Below, in pieces: positions 10,480 through 23,672 of a stretch of DNA of 64,000 nucleotides (position 1 is its first letter; the number at the start of each line of letters is the position of its first letter). The DNA is from Nymphalis io (taxonomy: Eukaryota; Arthropoda; Insecta; Lepidoptera; Nymphalidae): positions 14,761,001 through 14,825,000 of the forward strand of contig NC_065888.1 in assembly GCF_905147045.1 (NCBI RefSeq), written 5' to 3'. A model generated the notes under the pieces. The model was not told where the DNA came from. It did no database searches and was given only the letters and a program-made list of their open reading frames with translations. The position numbers and the translations under genes are program-made.

Positions 10480-13400
10480 CCTGTACCTCGGAAAGAACGT
10501 GAAGCTGTTGATTTCACCTGATCTTTTATGGTTATATCGAATTGCCTTTCAATCTCACTTATATAGGTAAGACAGTACACCGGTGTTTTTTTGTGAGTGA
10601 GTGCTCAGAAGCTACTGTAACATGTAAAAATGATTTCCAAATGATAGACAAAAACATCCATATTCACTATTTCGAAGGAAGGCAGCAAACCAAGTTTAAA
10701 CTAATTAAAACTGGATAAAACTAGTTCAGATCCATCATCGAAATCACTGACCTTTAAGGTTAGCCTTTAATTTAGAACATTCAGCTTACAACTTTGTAAT
10801 TTAAATAGTAAATTTAATCCAACAAAATTTTACCATTTTAAAACAATTTATGTTGTTGTAAAATTTAATTGTAAAGTTGTTGTAAAATTTACTTAGTATA
10901 TAGTATATATAACGAGTTGGAAATTAAAAAGTTTCTATATAAGTTACTTTCGATGTGAGTCACGCTATTGCCCTAATGATAAATCAATACAGCTTTCCAA
11001 TTATAATGAAATATTTCTCTTTATACTTAATTTTATATTACTTTACGTTTTAAAAGCATCGTGCCACGATCACAAAGCGAGGGTATTTATGTATGAAAGT
11101 TTCACGATAAATCCTGGAAGTTATATTGTAACGAAATCGTATCGTACCCTGTAAATATATTTTCCAGGGGTTTAGTAAATATATCGCGTCAGCATTGTAG
11201 GTAATCTTTTATTGTCCACCTGAGAAGCTCAGATAGAGGATACACGTTAAACTGCCTTTGTTATCGGTATATTTTATAGCGTTTTCTCAACGGCTCAATG
11301 TCAGCATCTACTATATTAATACCAGCTATACATCAAAGACTATTGTCCGAGGCTTGAGGTACTTGTAGAGCAGCTTGTAATACTTGAAATGCATGTCGCA
11401 TACAGGTTTGAATACACAATCAATACAAGCCACGTCAGCCACGATAAGACGTATTCATTGATTGATAGTGATTGTAATGCTAACAAGATTCTTTTTATAA
11501 TATTGTAGCCCTTGAAATCTGTAAGTTCCGAATTGAATGTATATGAGGCCGATATTATAAATATGAAAATGTTTTTAGTAGTAATTTTTTTTCTAACAGT
11601 ATAATAAGTCTGTTTTAGGGCTTTGTGCAGACCTTCCTGTGTGGGTTCCACAAACTTATCATCTCCTATCGTTTCGAATTGTCAACCTATATATTTATGA
11701 GAGTATAACAACAGAAAATATGTGTTCGTGACTGTGTTTGTGCACACACTGGCGAAAAAAACATCGTCAGCGCAGATGGTTAGGCTAGGTTTTGGGATGG
11801 GCAGTAATTATGTCCGTAAGTAAATTACAAGAATATTTATTTGCAGCTCATGGCGTAAATTTCAAGACACAAATATTTGAAAACGTAACGTAACTTTGTT
11901 TCGTATTGAAACATAATTTCACAATAATTTTACCTAGAAGACAATGCCTCGCTTCTTGATCTTCAACTCCATCTAATGCACACGTTCAAAGGGTTTTTTA
12001 CATACCCAGATGTATTAAGTAAGTATTTATATATTATGTTTATGGGATTATATAAATGTATTACTCAGAAAACTCGTTAACCTTTCTTTTAATTTTCACG
12101 GAAAAAGCGAGTTTTAAATATAAGAGCAGGTTTTTGTAGAAGATAATAAAAACAAATTGAAATAGCCTTCAACGTATTCTAACAAGGTTAATGCTAATTA
12201 TGCATACAGAGGAATGCAAGGCGAGGCTTAGCTGGATCTATTTATACTAATTAATCCGTAAGCCAAACCACCTGAGTCTGCTGTTTACATAATTTCAGTC
12301 CGGCCATGACTATTTACATCAATAAATACAAATGGTTTTTATTATATACAATTAAACCTTGTATAAGCCATTTTCTATTCAAGATAACAAAAACAACTTA
12401 ACAACTTGGAGTTGTTATCTTCAATTAATTTGAAGGCCGAATTTTAGTGCAATTATTTGATATGATTCGATATTTCATGTAAATAGAAAGGAAAATAGAG
12501 GTTTGACCAAAATGAGAAAAAGAGAGAGTACTTTCGTTTAATTTCTCTTATGTGTTCGTGTCTGCTTTGTAGAACTAAAACCCACTTAGGACTTACTTTT
12601 GTGTCTGTACTTTTTCACAGCGTATTTTCCGCATTTAATCCACGAAAGTACTTGAAATATTGTACTCATATGGAGTTCGTTATCTTATCACATATGTATG
12701 TAAGTTTTGAAGGTTGATTTTAAGCCAAGCCAAGATTTACACATATTGCTATTATTACTTATATTTTTAAGGAGTTTAATAATATACATTTATTATCATT
12801 TCATTAATAATAATGTAAACCCTTACTATAAATTACTTAGATTAATTTTGTTAGTATAAATAATAATTAAATAACAACTGCCATCGTAAATATCAAGTCT
12901 AATATCAAATTATATCAATTAGAGGATCTACAAAGCATTCGTTTTAATTTAAAGAAACAAAATAACTTTTATCGAATTATAAGTTCTCAATTTAATCTCG
13001 TTTAAGGCGTGCTTAAGCCCACCGCCCTACCGCCTGTAGCGAGGGCTGAAGTTCCCGCGGTATAGTCTGTTATACTTAAGTGTAGTCTGGACCCGTCGGT
13101 ATTACTAAAACTTTAATTATATCTCTGTAAAGCCGCGCGTCAGGTGTACGAAGCCCTCTTGTAAAAGTAATGTTATTTTTTTATTAGCGATATTCAGTTC
13201 CTTTAATGTAACAGTAAAACTAAATAAAAGCGCGCTGTTATCTTTAAATTAAAATATTATAATTTCAGTGTTGTATGTTTCTTTGTGTAAATCCGGAAAA
13301 AGATTACAATTTTCTATCATAATATTATTACCTATAATTATTAAAAATAACAACAGTTAGGACATTACAATTAAAAATACTAAAAAGTTCTTAGTATATA

Positions 13401-13827
13401 AAAAAATAGCCCAAATATTGGTGGAGTCGCTTTTGTTTAGTATGTTAGTTTGCGTAAATTTCATGTTCGAAACCGTCCGCCAACAAGGTGAGGCGAACAA
13501 AGAAATGATTACGGGAGATGTTAATTTTCGATCTCGTAAAAATGTGCTGAGTTGTGAGTTGAGGATTAATTATGTTTTGCGACCGAACGATAAACACTTT
13601 CCGAAAACCCTCCTAACAGACTCCCTTCTCAAATTTTTAACGAGCATTTGGGTTATTTTTGTTTAATATCATAATATTTTTTTAACTTTAAAATTAACAA
13701 ATATTAATTCAATGAAATTTTATTTCATATATAATTTCACGAAATTAAAATAAGAAGTAATTATTTTTTTCTATTCCATTTTGTTTTCTTTAAATTGACG
13801 TTTAGGCGAGTTGGGGTAACTTATATA
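10480..13827. other. AT-rich spacer with SINE scraps
   Basis: 10480-10620 holds a decayed SINE-B body (GTACCTCGGAAAGAACGTGAAGC). The rest shows no exon that I can support, although the downstream protease gene must have further exons somewhere upstream. A GTG-started open frame at 13418-13666 has no recognisable domain and is not called. Confidence 0.45.
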
Positions 13828-14122
13828 GTCGAGATGGCATAGTGGTTAGAACGCGTGAATCTTAACCGATGATCGTGGGTTCAAGCCCGCGCAAGCACCA
13901 CAGAATTTCCATGTGCTTAATTAGTGAATATAATTCATCTCGTGCTTGACGGTGAAGGAAAACATTGTGAGGAAACCGTGTCTAATTTCACTGAAATTCT
14001 GCTACATGTGTATTCTACCAACCCGCATTGGAGCAGCGTGGTGGAATAAGCTTCAAACCTTCTCTTCAAAAGGGAGAGGATGCCTTAGCCCACCAGTGAG
14101 ACATTAACAGGCTGTTACTGTT
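13828..14122 (+). mobile_element. Metulj-type SINE, full length
   Basis: The head GAGATGGCATAGTGGTTAGA with B box GGGTTCAAGCCC comes from a tRNA. The body includes GTGAAGGAAAACATTGTGAG, ACATGTGTATTCTACCAACC and GGAGCAGCGTGGTGGAATAA, and it ends AACAGGCTGTTACTGTTTAC. It is the same family as 45045, 46159 and 61013. It lies about 300 bases upstream of the first visible protease exon. Confidence 0.9.
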
Positions 14123-14422
14123 TACTGTATTATAGTGAATAAAAAAATAGTCATTGCTGCTTGGCAGTAGAATAATAGTTTTGGAATGATTGTTAAGAGA
14201 AGCTTGCACGAAGTCCTACCACTAATAAATTTCTATTTCTGTTTACCAGTTAGTTTACCACAATTCATGAACGGCATAGCTCGGACTTTCTAAGACTTAT
14301 TACAGTCTACTGTATTTACTACCAATTAAAATGTTTAAATATTTTATTGTAACTATACATATCATATAACAATAATAATGTATAACTTTGTCTGACCCCG
14401 TAAAATTGGAATCTTACTCCAG

Positions 14423-17400
14423 AGTGCGGCAAACGTCGTACAATCGGTGCTGGAAGGAAGCGGATAGTAGGCGGTGTGGAGGCTTCTCCTGGTGACTGGC
14501 CCTTCTTGGCTGCGATTCTAGGAGGCCCTGAGGAGGTGTTCTATTGCGCTGGAGTTCTTGTAGCTGATCAGTGGGTACTGACTGCATCGCATTGTGTTGG
14601 AAAGTAAGTGTATTTTGCATCAAACGAAATTTATTGGCCAGATCATAATAATGTAATTATCGTGTAGACATAACATAAAACTAGTTTTTAATCTTACCAA
14701 TTACGAAAGATTAAAAAATAAATGAAACATTTTAAAGTTGAAGTTGGATAATATATTTCCTAATTTAGCAAACCCAGGCCTCAAGATACAATACAGGCCT
14801 AATGTATAGATACAAGACCAACGAGGCAAGTAGGCTGTGTACTACGACTATCACTATTATATTTTTTTTTCCTTAATCCTTAACAAAATATATAGTATTA
14901 CTATTTCCTAAATTAACTTTATTCTCTTACCAGTCATTCAGATGTGAACGGCTGGACCATCCAATTAGGTATCACTCGAAGACGATCTCACGCGTACTAC
15001 GGACAGAAGGTGAAGGTACGCCGAGTGGTACCACATCCTCTCTACAATGTGGGCGTCGCGCATGACAATGACATCGCATTATTCCAGGTATTTTTAATGT
15101 AATCAATAACATTTCGATCTTTCACGTAAAAATTACTTTCGAATTAATCCGCTGTATGTCATACTTTGTCTCGGTGATAAACGCATAACGAAATACTGTC
15201 ACCAAAAGCACATACACATAAAACAAGAAGTGACCATTACGTACCATATTAGTTTTACTCATGTGACATCAACCAATATTGAAATCAAAATGTATTGATA
15301 AAGATACTAGAAGGTGAAATATAAATTACTTTTAAAAATTGGGAACGTGTTCAATTCAATGTAATGGACTAAGAATGATAAAACTAAGTATTGCATAGCG
15401 GGTAAATAGTTAAAACGCGGTTTCTTTCATTTTGTCGTCATATTTGAGTCAAATCAGAAGACATTGCGATACAATGCAACCTCGCTAACACGCTCGTCGC
15501 CAGCTGGCGGTGCGCGTGCGCTACCACGAGCACCTGTCCCCCGTGTGCCTGCCGCCCGCGCAGCGCGCGCTCGCGCCCGGCACGCTGTGCACCGTCATCG
15601 GCTGGGGGAAGCGGGACGACAAGGACAGTGCGTACTTCTTTACCTAAATGACATTTTTTCTGCTACATATGTAATATATTATTACAAGTGATGCCCCAAC
15701 ATTCAATGATAGCTTTACCAGTAAACAGATATTCTAGATAATCGAGACAATTAATGATAATGAAAATATTATGTTGCTATGGCTTTATAATTATTATTGT
15801 AATATTTGGTAATAATTATTCATATATGAAAACGTTCGCCTATTACGGATAATTGAGTTTCATTTCGTATTTAGTGTCAGAATACGAACCGGCGGTGAAC
15901 GAGGTCGAGGTGCCTGTGCTGAACCGCGACCTCTGCAACCAGTGGCTCGAGCATCGCGACCTCAACGTCACCGAGGGTATGATCTGCGCGGGTTACCCGG
16001 AAGGCGGCAAAGATGCCTGTCAGGTGAGCGGTTAGAAGTTGAATAGAGTTAATTACAATAGAATTTCATAGGGTACTGTGTTGATAGATGTTTTAAGTAA
16101 TAAGTGAGTGATGACTCTTTATTCCTTATCGCTAAGTAAGAGAAAAGAGAGTGCATCAGACTTGATGAAAAAGCAGTGCGACAGAGTGGTTTGACGTGGG
16201 ATCAATATTTTATGCGCTTTTCGAGGCATGCAATTGTAACTTATAAATTCTAAATCTTGTACTGAGATTTTATTGAGAAAAAACTTTTATTGGCCTGACC
16301 TGGAACTCGAACGTAGGTTATTACTGCACCTAATAGTCAGTCAATCATGTTTCAAAGCTTATTTCATAGTTGCTTGAAATCATAATAATTTGAACGGTTA
16401 ATTATATATTAAATATAAATATACCAACTGAATGAACATTTAGACCATGAAATATTCGTTGAGTTTACTGTATTAATGGTGAGGTATATTTGTAGGTATA
16501 TTTGTCTAGAACTGTATTAATATTACATTAAATGTAGTTCACGTGAAAGTCTGTTTGGGACCTGGCCTTACATCTAACCACTAGACAAACGAGGCTAAAT
16601 ATTTTTTCAAATATAACTGTTACGAATAATTCCTGAGATTAGTTCGTTCAAACACTCTCCGGTTTATCAATCTGACCACGATAGTATTGGTATAGTCCGA
16701 TATATATTATTACGGACTCATTCAACAAACTATAGCGCTCTATAAATGGTTTCTTGTACAAATAGGAAAGAAAAATTACTGTTTTCAAGATGAAATATTT
16801 GCTGAGATAGTTCTTGTATTGAGCCAAACGGAACTGAAGTTAATAGTATGGTTTTAATACAGCCTGCTATTATGTTTGTTTTCAATGCATCGGTTGCTTC
16901 TGTTCCATATTTGTATTTCTTAGGTTTCATTTCATATCCGGACGAATAATAACTTAAAGAAATATCGTCTGGAGATGTTCTTTCTTTGCTTAATTGTGGC
17001 ATTTATTAAAAATATCTGTCGGCTGGGATATTTTAAAATTAATTTTTAAGAATTCAAAACACCGGACAAACCCTTTAATGGAGATTGTGGTTTTAAATCC
17101 GGGCAATCGTGTTGGGTGGTGACGGGGATTATGCAATATATAGTATAGGTATGTGCACCTACCGTCCCACCCTGGATCATCATGTCTACATGAAGAGCTT
17201 GGCTCAGCAGTGGTACTGAGTGAATGGCCTGTTACTAATTGGATTACAATATGTATTAATTAATATTACCTCGGTTATATTTCGTTAGCTATCACTGCAA
17301 GGATACCATCGATAGGACTTGTATATTACTCATTATAAGAGCATTATGAAGTTTTAAATTTCCTGGAAAACGTCTGTATAAACCTTTAAAGCTCGAACAC

Positions 17401-17724
17401 TTACGTCGTTCGACGCTACTACTTCAAGATCTTACTCTCCATCCCACTTAAAGGATTTATACTCGAAAAACTTCTATCAAATGGATAGGTCGAGCAGGGG
17501 TATGAAATCGAACGTAACCGTTACAGGGCGACTCGGGCGGGCCGCTGCTGTGCAAGGACCCCGACGACACGTCGCGCTGGTACGTGGGCGGCATCGTGTC
17601 GTGGGGCATCAAGTGCGCGCACCCGCGCCTGCCCGGCGTGTACGCGTACGTGCCGCGCTACGTGCCGTGGATCGCGCGACAGATACGACTCTACGACGAC
17701 ATCGCGCGCTCCGACGACGACTGA
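14423..17724 (+). CDS. Modular trypsin-like serine protease, C-terminal catalytic exons (corin-like)
   Basis: Five in-phase exons: 14423-14603, 14934-15087, 15504-15627, 15875-16023 and 17527-17724 (TGA at 17722-17724). All introns are GT-AG. They encode a complete S1A domain: activation site GRKR|IVGG, catalytic His in LTASHC, Asp in HDNDIALF and Ser in CQGDSGGPL. The Asp six residues before the Ser gives trypsin-like specificity for Lys/Arg. A Cys at ECGKRR and one in SPVCLPP would tether the light chain, so this is the end of a longer mosaic protein. The W.IQLGI segment and the C-terminal ARQI tail resemble corin (natriuretic peptide-converting enzyme), but nudel- or stubble-like proteases are alternatives. 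The first exon starts mid-codon, and no signal peptide, LDLa or frizzled exon was found in the 10 kb upstream, so the 5' part is missing from view. The last exons are markedly GC-rich. Confidence 0.9.
16265..16600 (-). repeat. Decayed SINE-B fragments in protease intron 4
   Basis: In reverse, two scraps match the family-B copy at 35737: the GACCTGG..CTCGAACG..AGG stretch near 16300, and the ACCACTAGACAAACGAGG stretch near 16580. They are separated by unrelated AT-rich sequence. Confidence 0.4.
16730..17002 (-). CDS. Unrecognised 90-residue ORF antisense in protease intron
   Basis: It starts at a real ATG and ends at TAG. The composition is less biased than the surrounding AT-rich DNA: a hydrophilic N-terminal half (SPDD, KPKKYKYG) and a C-terminal half with alternating hydrophobic residues. 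I do not recognise a domain. It could be a fragment of a decayed gene or transposon ORF in the 1.5-kb intron, or chance. No promoter, splice site or poly(A) signal was tied to it. Confidence 0.25.
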   Translation of the reverse strand: MPQLSKERTSPDDISLSYYSSGYEMKPKKYKYGTEATDALKTNIIAGCIKTILLTSVPFGSIQELSQQIFHLENSNFSFLFVQETIYRAL

Positions 17725-18045
17725 GACGCCGCCCTTGACGTAACCGAGCCTCTAACGGTGGCTTCCTATTCGTTCCATTTTTAAATTTGGAACTATTTTT
17801 TGGAATCATGAATCAATTTTAGAATTATTATTTTTTTCGTTAATGGTTCACAGATTCGCAACTCTCAATATTTTATTGGATTTCGTTTTTATTAATGAAA
17901 GAAAAAAAGTTTATAGATTTCAATATTTAATATCGTTAAATATGTCAATTATCGCTTAGAGAGAGCGGTTACGTCTCTATCGGTGGAGATGGTATTTGGA
18001 GTTGTGTTCACTGATTGTGGACGATGAAGTTACTATTTTAACGAC

Positions 18046-18051
18046 AATAAA
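18046..18051 (+). promoter_or_regulatory. Candidate poly(A) signal for the protease
   Basis: The first AATAAA after the protease stop, 322 bases downstream. Further AATAAA motifs follow within 40 bases (for example 18066-18071). The dense AT content makes individual motifs weak evidence. Confidence 0.45.
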
Positions 18052-18099
18052 AATATATATTTGACAATAAAATATATTGACAATAAATTATATTGTAGC

Positions 18100-21000
18100 G
18101 TATTCTACTGACGATTGAAATTCTAATTACTTATATGTATATATTGATACCTAAAATAGAATGGCTAAATATTTTTACATATCGCTCGTGTGTTGCGTGA
18201 GGTAAATTATTTGATGCTGTGATAATACGGAACTCTATAATATATAATGAAATCGATATAAATTATACCAGTGATGTCGCCAAGTTCAACTTTTTATATA
18301 ACTTTGGACGTATTTCACGAACTCTCTCGATACTTTTTCTCGGGATGTTTAGCGTCAGTGTGCTGTTTATTATGATAATATATATAACTAAAGGCTTATG
18401 ATTATCGAGTAGGGTCACTAAGCTTTAGCGTTTTCAGAATTTTTATATGACGCGATTAATTTTCGATTTATTATAGTTTCTATATAGTATATTTGTTTGA
18501 TGTTTGGTGTTGTAGTTTTAGAGAGAAGTGCTTTTATAGATTATATTATGTACGTATTCATTTGATCTTAACGTGTGACAATAATGTCTTTGCTGTGTGT
18601 TATCTTAAATAGACTTAGAACCTTATACAATATATAAATTAACTGTCAGCGAGGTGTGACGTTAAATATTATAGGACAATAGTACTTCTTAATAACAAAT
18701 AAATAGACTCGAGACTATATAGAGCTGGTCACCGAGAATGACTCTTTTGATATCATTTTATATAAATGTATAAAGTCGATGTGTGAATTCCTTTATTATT
18801 AATGAAAATTTTAACGTTAACGTGACAATAACACATTCACTGTGGATATTAGTAACATAGCTTTAATAGCGTGTAAGATTAAGTAGCTACAGAAATGTAA
18901 CTTAGGCTTAGACCGTTTAAACTTAGGTAATACTTGGTTTTAATACCGGATTTCTTTTTCACTTACCATTAATTTATGTAATTCGATTATTTAATCTTCA
19001 AATTAATTGAATTTTGTTTTATAAATATTTGACAATATTTAATTTTCCAATGTTTTCCGTATGTGAGTTTAGGTATTTTAAGTGATTAAATATTTTTTAT
19101 ATACATATGTATGTATGTAACTTAAAACTATATAACTTTAGATTAATAGCGTTGAGTATGCTCAAAGTTGCTGTTTTAGATATTATATAACATAATAGAT
19201 ATATACATTTATATACGAGCGACAACATAGATTTCTTTGGAAAAATTAACAAATTTATATGTCTGTGAAACTGAAAAAATAGTAAGGCAATAAATTATTC
19301 AATACCGTAGGTTTTTTGAAAAGTTTCGTATTTTATTTTAATCGAAATTTTAATCAAGTTTGTTCAAAAACGAATTTCGATTATGAGTATAAATTGATGT
19401 TCCATATATTTGTTTATAATCATATCCGGGGAGACATAACAGTTGCCCCAATCGTCTTCCCAGCGTGTAGAAATAAAATTCAAATAATTATTATGGATAT
19501 GTTCATGTAAGTAAATGGTTTTACAAATCTATCCACGTGACACCAAACAAATGGACATAAATATAAATGACTGATAGTTTTTTTTCGATTATTAATTGCA
19601 AAATAAGCGAAATGTAACTTAAACTCAAACGGACTGTACCATAGATATTTGTCAAGATATTGCCATTTTGTCAAATAATTAACTGTAAACGGGCTATTAT
19701 AACGGGTATATATAACGGGCTATTATAACTTAAACAAAATGTACTCCATTTTTAAAAAGCAATTAGGTAGCGAATACACATTACAACTGTCTATTTTAGA
19801 ATGAAAAAAAACAGTGTTACAAAATATAGGAAATTACAGATTTAAAAGAAAATATGAGCCATGTTGTCGTTCGTATCACTAAGGTTGTTGACTTATTATG
19901 AGTCCTCTTCTTTCCACGAGCTTTCTATTAGAATAAAGAAAAAAAAAAAGATTTACATCACGTAATATAAATTGAAATATCCCTTTATACGAAATGTGAA
20001 TTTGTTAAAAAAAAAAAACATTATAATAAATTAAAAACGTCTTAAATGTGTTGTGTATATAATATTTTATTTAAATTTATAAATGTACTTCGGTTGTTTC
20101 CAATAAATAAAGTAGTGACTGAATAAAAATCTATAAACGAAAACCGTGTCAATTGTCCGGCAATTGACAATAATAAATTAATGTAAACCATTATAAAAAT
20201 AAGATTATATAAATGTCCCAGGATATTATTATTATTATATATTAAGAAACTGTTGACTATTAAAAAAAATGTCTATTGCCATTTCGATTGACTTTTTCAG
20301 AATAGACTTAGGTTGCTTAGGTATAGTTAGAAGTATATAATAATTATAGATTCGCTTTAGCGTTTTTCCAAGTATTCATTTTGATATTTTCTAACATTTT
20401 TTTTATTTATAAAAAAATATTTCCTTTTCACTTCTTTATTGTATGCATATATAAAATTATTTTTCCAAAAACCCTCCTCAGTTTTATCTTCTTATTGTAA
20501 CATCTATCGATTATTTTATAACTTGTTTATAAAAAACGCGAGTGTCCTTGTAATTTTAGATCTACGCCTTTAGGTCGGAATCGTTAGCATTGCTTTTATT
20601 TATATTAGATACAGTTAAGTGGTAACACATACATAAAGTTTATATATAACACGAGATGCATTGGTATTTGGCTTTATACGGAACATTCGAAATGTTCAGC
20701 TGTAAACGTTTATAAAGTAGACGTAATTTAAGATTATATATCGTATACAATCAATGTATGTAGATTAAACGCTGTTGATCTCATTAGGTAATGTTACGTG
20801 TTCACCTTCCGAGTCGGTATCGACTCGTAAATTAAGTATAGACTATATACATATAGAGCCGTATCGTATTTAGTGACAGTAAATGTTTTGTATACCTTGT
20901 CGAGTCGGGGCGACGTGAGCGTTGAAGATATTTAAGATATTTATTTCGTTAGTGTATTGTATAAAAGTATTTATATACACGTGGATCGGTGGAGACTTAC

Positions 21001-23403
21001 GAAATTATATGATGTTCAATTTTTTAATCGCTTACAAAGTATTTTTCATGATTTTTAAAGTGTTATCAAACATTTCAATGTATAAGTTCTCGGATACAAT
21101 AGAGTTTTATGTTGAAAAATGACATAACAACCTCATATTTGACAATATTTAATGTAATGTATTGTATTTTAACTAGAATCGAAAGTGTGTGCAAAATTTC
21201 AACACAATCTGTTGCTTTTAACTAGTTTATAATTCAGTTACAAATTAACACAAATGAAGTATAATAAAAGCTCCTATAAAAACCTACGCTAAGCTACGGC
21301 GTAGCTCCGTCTACGATTGTATAAAATATATTTTTTGATACATTTTCTTTGTGATTTTTTTTTTTAAATGAATAAACATTTAAAAGAATATATACAAAAC
21401 GTCTCCATCGATTCACATCCTAATCGAAGTCACGTGGTCGACAATATTAATAAAGGTTGTGTTGTAGTTTAGAATTAAAGTACTCGTAGGTAGCTTGACG
21501 TTATTGTCGTCTAGAGTATCGTGGTGTTCTCCAGCCCTCTCAGTGTTGATCGTTGTAGTGGCTTAGCCCTCCATCTTATACGTCGCTCTTTTATTAATAT
21601 ATATATTACAGAGATGGGATACTGGCAACATTTTTTTAATAATTTACTAAAAATTACATATATACCGATTGACTGATTCATTAGACTTTATTAGTGACAA
21701 TACTATTAATTAAAATATATATACTTATTTTTATGTTTTTATCCTAAATGCCAGTACCAAAAACGTTTCTATCTAACGTGCCAGAACAATAATTGGACAA
21801 CTATAGGACAATAATTTTATATAAAATAAATTATATTATTTGTACATCATATAGATATATATATATAAATGTTTGTATTTTTCCATCGTCTAAGGCTTGA
21901 GAGCAAACTCCGTAACTTAGAATATTATTTCATTATTATAAATATTGCATCGAGTAGTAAAAATGGAAACATTAGTTATCGTTATCGAATAATCGTCAGA
22001 CAATAATATTTCAATTCAATACGATATCTTTCATTTATCCAGAAAACGTAATACCTCTTGATATAAATTTACTAGGTTAAGTTACGAAATAAATTTTAAA
22101 ATTTTAAATTATTACTAAAATATACTTATAGTTTATCCATTTTTACTACTACGACGTAAATAATAAATATATTACAATAGTAGTCAAGTTATAGACACGC
22201 ACAAATGATTCTGTACAAAGCTCTGGTAAACAATATCTTCCAATGAATAAATACAATTTATGTATCGATGTTAAATGTTGTAGCTGCGGCTGTTGCTTTT
22301 GTAATCACAAACGTAATGTGTTTAGTTGGGTAATAATCTTTTAACCCTAATTATTAAACTTACCTCGACTTTGCTTTTGGTAAAGTTTCTAATTAAAATT
22401 TAATATAATAATGAACTTAAAAATTTCCTTTTCAAGTTAAAGTATACATAATACTTGTTGTATAATACTGTCTATTAATATGTATAACTACGTAACATAT
22501 CACTCAATATCCAATTAAAATCTTTTTGTATGTAGTTTGTTACATTTCATATAAATATATTTACAATTCGTTTAGAATCTCACAATTATTCTTATACCTT
22601 GTCACGCGTAATTACCTTAATTACTTTAATCTTATTATGAGAATTATAATTAGCTAAGAAAAAAATTACAATGTATCTAAAGTTCTTTCTAAAACAAACC
22701 AGATTTACCTGATTATAGTGACAGCAAATTATTCTGTAACTTACCAATTTGGCAAGTTATACTCGTAGCAAAATTGTATTAACGCGTGGCATAATGTAAG
22801 AATGATATACAGTTTAAATACATTAAGATATATTTTTCTACTATTAGCGTTCTTTTAAGGATTTAGATGTATTCCTCGCTATTGTGTTAGTTGATTTCTG
22901 AAGTCCATAGAGTAAATGTTAGCTGCCGGTCAACCGGTGTGGATGTCGCTTAATAGTTTGTGTAGCTCTACTTTGTTCCTCAAGCTTGAATTAAAAGTAC
23001 TATAAGAAATATTGTGTTTTATTTAATCAACCATAAGACAAAATACCATATTCGTGTATGGGAGACAACGCGATCGATTTGGAGAAAGCGAAATTTTTGG
23101 AGATCTTACCTTAAAACCTTCCTAAAATGCTTACGAATGAATCCAAGAACACTATTAATATTTTACAGATAAATACAAAAATATTTATGCTATTAGATAT
23201 TAAGTGCGTCTCATGTACTCGTTTATCCAACGACGTGTATTGTTTTTCGTTATTGCTTTTTGTTGTCAATTGTAGTTGTTGAAATGAATTCTGGTAACGG
23301 CAAAGAAGGAAGTTGAGGGATATCGAAAAATAAACAAATGGTTGTTTTTTACAAAAATATCACAAATTTTGAGCCAAACCATCTAATTGTGCTGACAAAT
23401 AGA
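18100..23403. other. AT-rich intergenic spacer, nothing coding
   Basis: Lies between the 3' ends of two convergent genes. No exon, RNA gene or intact element was recognised. Near 20212-20245 a scrap AATGTCCCAGGATATTATT equals the 3' tip of SINE family C. Near 19690-19730 ACGGGCTATTATAAC is locally duplicated. Confidence 0.5.
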
Positions 23404-23672
23404 GGAGCCGGTTGGCGTGGTTGGTAGATACTTGCCTTTCACGCCGAAGGTTGTGGGTTCGATTCCCACCCAGGACAGACATTTGTGTGCATGAACATTT
23501 CTGCTTGTCCTGAGTCTGGGTGTAATTATCTATATAAGTATATATTTACAAAAGAAAAGTAGTATATGTAGTATATCAGTTGTCTGGTTTCCATACCACA
23601 AGCTTTGTACAAGCTTAATTTGGAATTAGATGGCTGTGTGTGAGAAATGACCCAGGATATTATTATTATTAA
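23404..23672 (+). mobile_element. SINE family C, near full length
   Basis: Nearly the same as 9249-9515 from the head GCCGGTTGGCGTGGTTGGTA through B box GGGTTCGATTCCC, CATGAACATTTCTGCTTGTC and TATATAAGTA to the 3' end CCCAGGATATTATTATTA. The B box here is canonical where the other copy has an extra T. Confidence 0.88.

Noticed and set aside
13418..13666. 82-codon frame upstream of the protease
   Set aside because: Starts at GTG, has no recognisable domain and no splice context with the protease exons.
23404..23475. tRNA gene at the head of SINE C
   Set aside because: B box only; no full cloverleaf, and the same unit recurs elsewhere with the same SINE body.
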